A stretch of DNA of 64,000 nucleotides from Geosiphon pyriformis (lineage: Eukaryota > Glomeromycota > Glomeromycetes > Archaeosporales > Geosiphonaceae). The position numbers were made by a program, and so were the translations under genes. Positions 60,315-64,000 of this stretch are shown piece after piece; position 1 is the stretch's first letter; the number at the start of each line of letters is the position of its first letter. The notes beneath the pieces were generated by a model. The model saw nothing but the letters and a program-made list of their open reading frames with translations. It had not been told where the DNA came from and searched no databases. The stretch spans positions 441,622-505,621 of the forward strand of contig JAAOMT010000706.1 of the NCBI GenBank assembly GCA_016748015.1, written 5' to 3'.

Positions 60315-60763
60315 ATGCCAAAACGTCTTATATTCCATCCAACTGGGGCGAGAGAACAGGTGAACCTCGGAAGGGATTATTTGTTCACTTTTCAACAGCC
60401 TGACCATCATTCTGCTTTTTATTGGTTTGAACGGTAAATTGTTATTGTGAAAAATTGAAACTATCCAAAAATATTCTTAGAAAGAGAATCGGTTGGATAT
60501 ATATATTTTGAAATCAAAATATTGATTGATAACATAACTGGTTTCACCCGGTTTCTTTTAGGGCCGCACAGCAAAACGAATCAATCGGCCATTACTGGAT
60601 GGGTCGTGTGCACCAATGTGGCTACGGAACCATGAAAGATCCACATCAAGCATTGAAGTGGTATCTTCATGTTTGGCAAAAGGGCCCTTCAGTGTCACAG
60701 TTTTTTGTAAGACAGCTATTAAAAGATTTTTTCCAATTAAATGAGATAATTAATCAATGTTAA
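60315..60763 (+). CDS. Single Sel1-like repeat protein, second copy
   Basis: Exons 60315-60433 and 60562-60763 (intron 128 nt, GTAAAT to TTTCTTTTAG, phase 2) give 106 residues from MPKRLIFHP. Exon 2 encodes a Sel1-like repeat: AAQQNESIGHYWMGRVHQCG, then TMKDPHQALKWYLHVWQKG. The intron falls within an Arg codon directly before the repeat, exactly as in the gene at 26946-27434 (FYWFER versus FYFLKR). The two thus share ancestry although the rest of their N-termini differ. Sel1-like repeats usually mediate protein binding; one repeat alone is short for the family, so this may be a subunit-like adaptor or a fragment of a once longer protein. This copy has no myristoylation signal. No operon or partner is evident. 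Confidence 0.7.
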
Positions 60764-62247
60764 GAATATCATCAAAGGTAAAATATTGGAATAATTATTT
60801 TTTGATTATTATTAAGAATGTATCATATATTATTAAAAAAATAAATAAATAAATAAATAAATATTTTCTCAAAATTAATCACTTTACCAATAGAAATGAA
60901 TCAACACCCGAACTATAACATAACAAAAGGAAATTAACTGGAAACATAAAATACCAAAATTATCTTAAAATTGCCAATTAAATAATTTGAGCTTTTCAAA
61001 ATAAATAATGTTTGTTATCTCATTTCATCAAATTCTTATTTTTGAGTTGCAGTTGTTGTATTTAAAAGACAAAATATTAATCTCCATAATCTAATATGGG
61101 ATAAGTTTAAAACGAAAAACTTAATTTGTCTTTTGGAATAATCAAAGGGTCTTTTATAGCACCAATCATAGCAAATAATAAATATTATTATGCTCTGAGA
61201 ACTCCAAGACTCTTTAAAATAAACTCTAGGATTCAATTCTAACTAATTTAAAGTACTTGTACGCTTTGAGTCTTTATCTTGTTGAAAGCGTCATTCCTTC
61301 CATTAATTTCTCCCAACATACTGTTGCAAAAATCTCAATGTATAATAGCTTCCTCCTTCATACAAAAGACTACCCCCACGCAAATTTTTAATTCTGTTTG
61401 AAAAATAGTTGAAATACTGTTTCTTTAGAAATAAAGTTTATTTTTCTAGTTATTGTTAAGATAAAATTTAGTTTTTTAACATGTTTCTTTCTGCTTTTGA
61501 ACTTTTGTTAGTATCAGCGTAATAAGTCGTAGGTTTTTTGTATATCCAAGTGATTTTAAATATCTGCCAATCGTGTCTGCTCACTCTATTCTAGTTTTAT
61601 AGCAATTTTTCGCAGAATTTATTAACATACTTTTCTCGATACATGTGTCATAATATTCTTGCGACGACTATTATCCCAAAAAACAATTTAAAGACAGCAA
61701 ATATTTGTCAATACTATTAAAAAATTTTTATTAATAGCAGAAATTTATCCCAATTTGATTTCAAAAAAAATTAAAATTCTAAACAGTTATTATCTTTTCA
61801 AAATTAATTAATTGCTTGCGATCCTTCAATTATAAAAAAAATAGCAAGATAAATTTTGATTTATCATGCAATAGAAATATATTATGGTACTTTCAAAAAA
61901 ATTTGGCAAAATAGTATTCTTTAAAAGAGGTGATGTACATAATAGCAGATAAATGAGGCAGCCTTTACAAAAAGATCGAATTAAAAATGTAAAGACGATT
62001 CGAACCGATAAAATTTATTTTAATAAAAAATTTGTTGTTTTGGCTTTTCTGATAATATAATTTCGTGGAACTGTTAATGATGATTTTTAAAATTTAAAAT
62101 TCACCAAAAACTTTAATATATAATGACTTGCCATCTTGAAATAAAAATTTATCAACAAGAATGCTTCAAATTTATAATCTGACCATTAAAGAAAATATTT
62201 CAGTTAAAATTCAAATATCAACAGTATTGAATTTATAATTTTTTTTT
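60764..62247. other. Intergenic region without a supported gene
   Basis: An (AATA)n tract occurs at about 60838-60863. The rest is A/T-rich; the minus-strand frame at 61036-61236 is not convincing. Confidence 0.5.
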
Positions 62248-62712
62248 TAAAATATAAAGTAATTTATGGGAAACAAATGTTTTATTTTTTAAATATAAAG
62301 TAATTTATGAGAAACAAAAGTTTTATTTTTTAAAATATAAAGTAATTTATGAGAAACAAAATTTCTATTTTTTAAAATATAAAGTAATTTATGAGAAACA
62401 AATGTTTTATTTTTAAAAATGTAAAGTAATTTATGAGAAACAAAATTTCTATTTTTTAAAATATAAAGTAATTTATGGGAAACAAAATTTCTATTTTTTA
62501 AAATATAAAGTAATTTATGAGAAACAAAAGTTTTATTTTTTAAAATATAAAGTAATTTATGAGAAACAAAATTTCTATTTTTTAAAATATAAAGTAATTT
62601 ATGAGAAACAAAAGTTTTATTTTTAAAAATATAAAGTAATTTATGAGAAACAAAAGTTTTATTTTTTAAAATATAAAGTAATTTATGAGAAACAAAATTT
62701 CTATTTTTAAAA
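62248..62712. repeat. 42-bp tandem repeat array, 11 copies
   Basis: The unit contains AATATAAAGTAATTTATGAG, then AAACAAAA and a T-rich end. Copies start near 62251, 62292, 62334, 62376, 62418, 62460, 62502, 62544, 62586, 62629 and 62670. Two subtypes differ in the segment after AAACAAA (AGTTTTATT versus ATTTCTATT) and partly alternate, which suggests growth by two-unit duplications. It encodes nothing. Confidence 0.93.
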
Positions 62713-63229
62713 TAATTATCTTAATATAAAATGAAAATAAAAAATCATCATTATTTTGATATATTCTTATTTTTAAATTTTATTAAAACTTTTAAAAATA
62801 AGCCCTACCTCATTATTTTGATAATTTAATAATTATCAGATAAATATGGAATTTTTATCTTGATAAATTTTTTCTGCTTTTAAATTTTTTCAAAATTAAT
62901 TTATCATAATTTTAATAAACCATAGTTACAATTAGGAATAAAAATATAACTAAAATCCAATACTCAATAACAGGGGTATTAAACAAATAAACTAAAAAAA
63001 TTATCTCAAGCTTTAATTCGCAAACCGGATGGTTAATATTAGCAAAACAGCTTTCCAAAAAACATATTAATTATGGTTCAGAAAATTCATTGATCAAACC
63101 ATTGATTTATTTTAAAAAAGTTAAATTAGAGTAAGCGCTTTTTATCAAATAAGTGCGCACCAACTTTCATAAATATGATCTAACTCTTGATTATTTCACT
63201 TGAAAAAATTTATTTATTATAGTGTTTGC
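62713..63229. other. Intergenic region upstream of the second VLIG-type gene
   Basis: A/T-rich sequence without a gene. Confidence 0.5.
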
Positions 63230-63238
63230 TATATATAT
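63230..63238 (+). promoter_or_regulatory. TATA-box candidate of the second VLIG-type gene
   Basis: TATATATAA lies about 80 bases before the start at 63312, matching the spacing of the TATA candidate in the first copy. The sequence between the TATA element and the ATG is also recognisably related in the two copies. Confidence 0.45.
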
Positions 63239-63311
63239 AACCATTTTCAATTTGTCCTATTATTAAAGATATTTAATATCACAAAGACTTTTCCTCGAGT
63301 AAAAGTTTATA

Positions 63312-64000
63312 ATGGTAGGTTGCTGAATTTGAATGTTGTGAATTGAAATTACTGCTGAATTCATTGGCTTTTCTCAATTTTCCTAAACTTTAGCCCATAT
63401 ATCCAAATTCGAATGAAGAGCACTCGTCAAATAGCCGTAAAGAGGGTAAATTTTAGTCTTCTGTGAATATATTCAAATTTGAAATTTAAAACTCACTTGA
63501 AAAATTTCAAACACGGATTTGAAGAAATTTTTGACGACGAGTTTAATGATGATTTTAGCGATGATAAGGAAACCTCTCTTACTTTCATGGAATTTTCTAA
63601 TCTAACTTTTGGGACAAAGCCTTTGAAATTTGACCCCACTGATTTCGTTTGCGAAGAATTGGATATTGCAAATTTTGTTCAACTTGTTACACCAATGCTT
63701 GAAACTGGTGAACAGGGAATTCTACGCAACCTTTTCCCACACTTAATTGACCTTCTTAACCGAACAGTCACTTTTGAGAAGATCCCTACCTGTATCCAAG
63801 AAATTCTCAAAATTAATTCGAACCCAACCCTTAAAAAATTAGAAACCTGTAAAGGTCGTGATTATCTCGTGGTGTTTCTTGATCATATTCCTGATCAGTC
63901 TTTGCCAAAAATGCTCGGTACACTTGTATCTTCCAATATACCTGTCCCTCTCCTTTTGACAAAGGAATATCAGTGCTATGAGAAAGGTCTCAGAGTACTA
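63312..64000 (+). CDS. Second VLIG-type GTPase gene, 5' part only (runs off the window)
   Basis: Exons 63312-63314, 63394-63445 and 63525 onward follow the same plan as 36854-42240: a 3-nt first coding exon, a 52-nt second exon and phase 1 into exon 3. Intron 2 is 79 nt, as in the first copy. The product starts MPIYPNSNEEH, passes an acidic leader, and continues with MEFSNLTFGTKPLKFD, then CEELDI, close to the first copy. DNA identity rises sharply near 63690-63755, where more than 50 bases are identical. No stop or indel is seen up to position 64000. The G domain lies beyond the window, so GTPase function is inferred from the paralogue. If exon 2 were skipped, the first ATG would be 63587, which would lose the acidic leader. 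Confidence 0.75.

Noticed and set aside
61985-62012. GGTTCGAATC on the minus strand, like a tRNA T-loop
   Set aside because: No matching acceptor, D or anticodon stems could be drawn around it.
1-64000. CRISPR array, bacterial operon or ribosome binding sites
   Set aside because: Introns, TATA-like elements and the protein families are eukaryotic; the tandem repeats lack spacers.

Overview
This is a eukaryotic nuclear window with very low GC. Coding islands are scattered through long A/T-rich stretches. The genes are cut by short GT-AG introns, roughly 40-180 nt. The protein types (F-box with a zinc ribbon, BTB-SPRY, single Sel1-like repeats, a mitochondrial carrier, large VLIG-type GTPases) together with the compact introns suggest an early-diverging fungus. 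Glomeromycotina (arbuscular mycorrhizal fungi) fits best, but that placement is inference and the sequence does not prove it. A run of about 690 N interrupts the window at 10415-11106.

Layout. 1-3630 is the left arm of a long inverted repeat whose partner lies at about 31095-35100. Each arm carries a copy of a 78-residue protein gene, intact on the left and broken on the right. Between the arms are a four-exon unknown gene (5081-5812), a BTB-SPRY gene (5910-7340), an F-box gene (7929-8935, minus), a small two-exon gene (12280-12751, minus), a mitochondrial carrier (15656-16791, minus), a 5'-incomplete unknown gene (22912-23356, minus), two convergent paralogues of an unrecognised family (23423-24346 plus, 28507-29493 minus) and a Sel1-like gene between them (26946-27434). 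Outside the right arm lies an eight-exon VLIG-type giant GTPase gene (36854-42240). It is followed by a small LPTP-motif protein gene (44757-45330, minus), a head-to-head pair of the 78-residue family (49124-49391 minus, frame-broken in a tetranucleotide repeat; 49981-50217 plus, intact), a secretory-type low-complexity protein gene (51563-52069, minus), a broken gene of similar architecture (54973-55364), an internally deleted Tc1/mariner remnant (55925-56245), a three-exon acidic protein gene (57279-57757, minus), a second Sel1-like gene (60315-60763), an 11-copy 42-bp tandem array (62248-62712) and the 5' part of a second VLIG-type GTPase gene that runs off the end (63312-64000).

The genes do not form an evident pathway. 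BTB and F-box proteins are typical ubiquitin-ligase adaptors, Sel1-like repeats are protein-interaction modules, and the VLIG-type proteins are membrane or scaffold GTPases in animals. Local duplication stands out: four copies of the 78-residue family, two VLIG genes, two Sel1 genes sharing an intron position, and one convergent paralogue pair. This is what an expanding accessory compartment rich in repeats would look like. Most exon joins were inferred by eye from splice-site consensus, reading-frame phase and paralogue comparison. No transcript evidence was available.
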